In this document: one piece after another, positions 13,914-14,416 of the stretch
Layout: each line of letters opens with the position of its first letter
Position numbering within the stretch: position 1 is the first letter of the stretch
Assembly: GCA_016927175.1 (NCBI GenBank)
Contig: JAFGNC010000526.1
Span: 1-14,416, forward strand
Direction: 5' to 3'
From: Gammaproteobacteria bacterium
GTDB lineage: Bacteria; Pseudomonadota; Gammaproteobacteria; Steroidobacterales; Rariloculaceae
Length of the DNA stretch: 14,416 bases
Notes under the pieces: model-generated
What the model saw: the letters and a program-made list of their open reading frames with translations, nothing else
Told to the model about the DNA's origin: nothing
Databases searched by the model: none
Translations under genes and position numbers: made by a program

Positions 13914-14416
13914 TCAGAAGTGGATCACCGACCGGATGCTCTTGCCTTCGTGCATCAGGTCGAAAGCGCGGTTGATGTCCTCGAGCTTCATCGTATGCGT
14001 GATGAACGGGTCGACCTTGATCTCGCCCTGCATGTACTGATCGACTATGCCCGGCAATTGGCTGCGGCCCTTGACGCCGCCGAAGGCGCTGCCGCGCCAC
14101 ACGCGTCCGGTCACGAGCTGGAACGGCCGTGTGCAGATCTCCTGCCCCGCTCCGGCGACGCCGATGATCGTCGACTCGCCCCACCCCTTGTGGCAGCACT
14201 CGAGCGCCGCGCGCATCAGGTTCACGTTGCCGATGGCCTCGAACGAGTAGTCGACGCCGCCGTCCGTCAGGTCGACGATAACTTCCTGGATCGGCCGATC
14301 GTATTTCTTCGGATTCACGAAATCCGTGGCGCCGAGTTGACGCGCGATCGTCTCCTTTTCCGGGTTGATGTCGATCGCGAGGATCCGTCCAGCCTTGGCC
14401 ATGACGGCACCCTGAA
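13914..14416 (-). CDS. frmA: S-(hydroxymethyl)glutathione dehydrogenase / class III alcohol dehydrogenase, C-terminal part
   Basis: The last 166 or so residues of a zinc-dependent, NAD-linked dehydrogenase that oxidises the glutathione-formaldehyde adduct in the cytoplasm; the N-terminal zinc-binding half is outside the window. The class III character is shown by AKAGRILAIDINPEKE (NAD fold), SFEAIGNVNLMRAALECCH, GVAGAGQEICTRPFQLVTGR and VWRGSAFGGVKGRSQLP, then a C-terminus ending in IRSVIHF. The frame is open to the window edge, with Gln-Gly-Ala-Val before the first in-window ATG (14402), as expected inside this enzyme, so that ATG is not the start. It precedes the small c-type cytochrome, suggesting a formaldehyde or alcohol oxidation cluster. 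In other bacteria the gene is also named adhC, adhI or flhA. Confidence 0.93.
   Translation of the reverse strand, partial: QGAVMAKAGRILAIDINPEKETIARQLGATDFVNPKKYDRPIQEVIVDLTDGGVDYSFEAIGNVNLMRAALECCHKGWGESTIIGVAGAGQEICTRPFQLVTGRVWRGSAFGGVKGRSQLPGIVDQYMQGEIKVDPFITHTMKLEDINRAFDLMHEGKSIRSVIHF

Noticed and set aside
13867..14199. N-terminal extension of the cytochrome frame
   Set aside because: It overlaps the formaldehyde dehydrogenase coding sequence in another frame and would place the signal peptide internally.

Overview
The window is a GC-rich (roughly two thirds G+C by eye) chromosomal segment from a Gram-negative bacterium. Outer-membrane biogenesis is implied by a TonB-dependent receptor with a signal peptide and TonB box, and a glutathione-dependent (class III) alcohol dehydrogenase lies beside a periplasmic c-type cytochrome. 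Together with the style of the receptor and the dispersed GAAAAGGGGTCAG-type repeats, I infer a proteobacterium, most likely an uncultured-type Gammaproteobacterium. The lineage is inference and no marker gene fixes it. I see no tRNA, rRNA, CRISPR array, integrase or transposase gene. No stretch over 300 bases lacks a gene; the longest gene-free gaps are 714-929 and 9384-9603.

Layout. (1) 1-713: the C-terminal part of a FAD-dependent oxidase on +. (2) 714-929: a convergent intergenic region filled by a mirrored array of 23-base hairpin repeats. (3) 930-6424: four minus-strand genes, read from right to left: UMF1-type MFS transporter, M20 amidohydrolase, FabD-type malonyl transferase, and a fused ATP sulfurylase/APS kinase. 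A promoter-like site precedes fabD and a long hairpin separates fabD from the sulfate-activation gene, so this is probably at least two transcription units. (4) 6511-7632: alanine dehydrogenase on +, divergent from the transporter. (5) 7652-9383: a D-2-hydroxyacid dehydrogenase and a TerC-family membrane protein on -, probably co-transcribed. (6) 9604-13132: TonB-dependent receptor, type I methionine aminopeptidase and a GNAT acetyltransferase on +, followed by the RBS and N-terminal stub of a second GNAT. (7) 13342-14416: the 3' end of S-(hydroxymethyl)glutathione dehydrogenase followed by a small c-type cytochrome on -.

How genes may work together. The M20 amidohydrolase, the transporter, alanine dehydrogenase and the 2-hydroxyacid dehydrogenase could together handle acyl amino acids, alanine/pyruvate and 2-hydroxyacids; this is inference from adjacency. 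The formaldehyde-oxidation enzyme and the cytochrome at the right edge look like part of a C1 or alcohol oxidation locus that continues outside the window. The sulfate-activation fusion can in principle make PAPS from sulfate on its own. No complete novel multigene system is evident. The most unusual items are the mirrored repeat array, the cytochrome with no methionine after its haem motif, and several well-formed intergenic palindromes.
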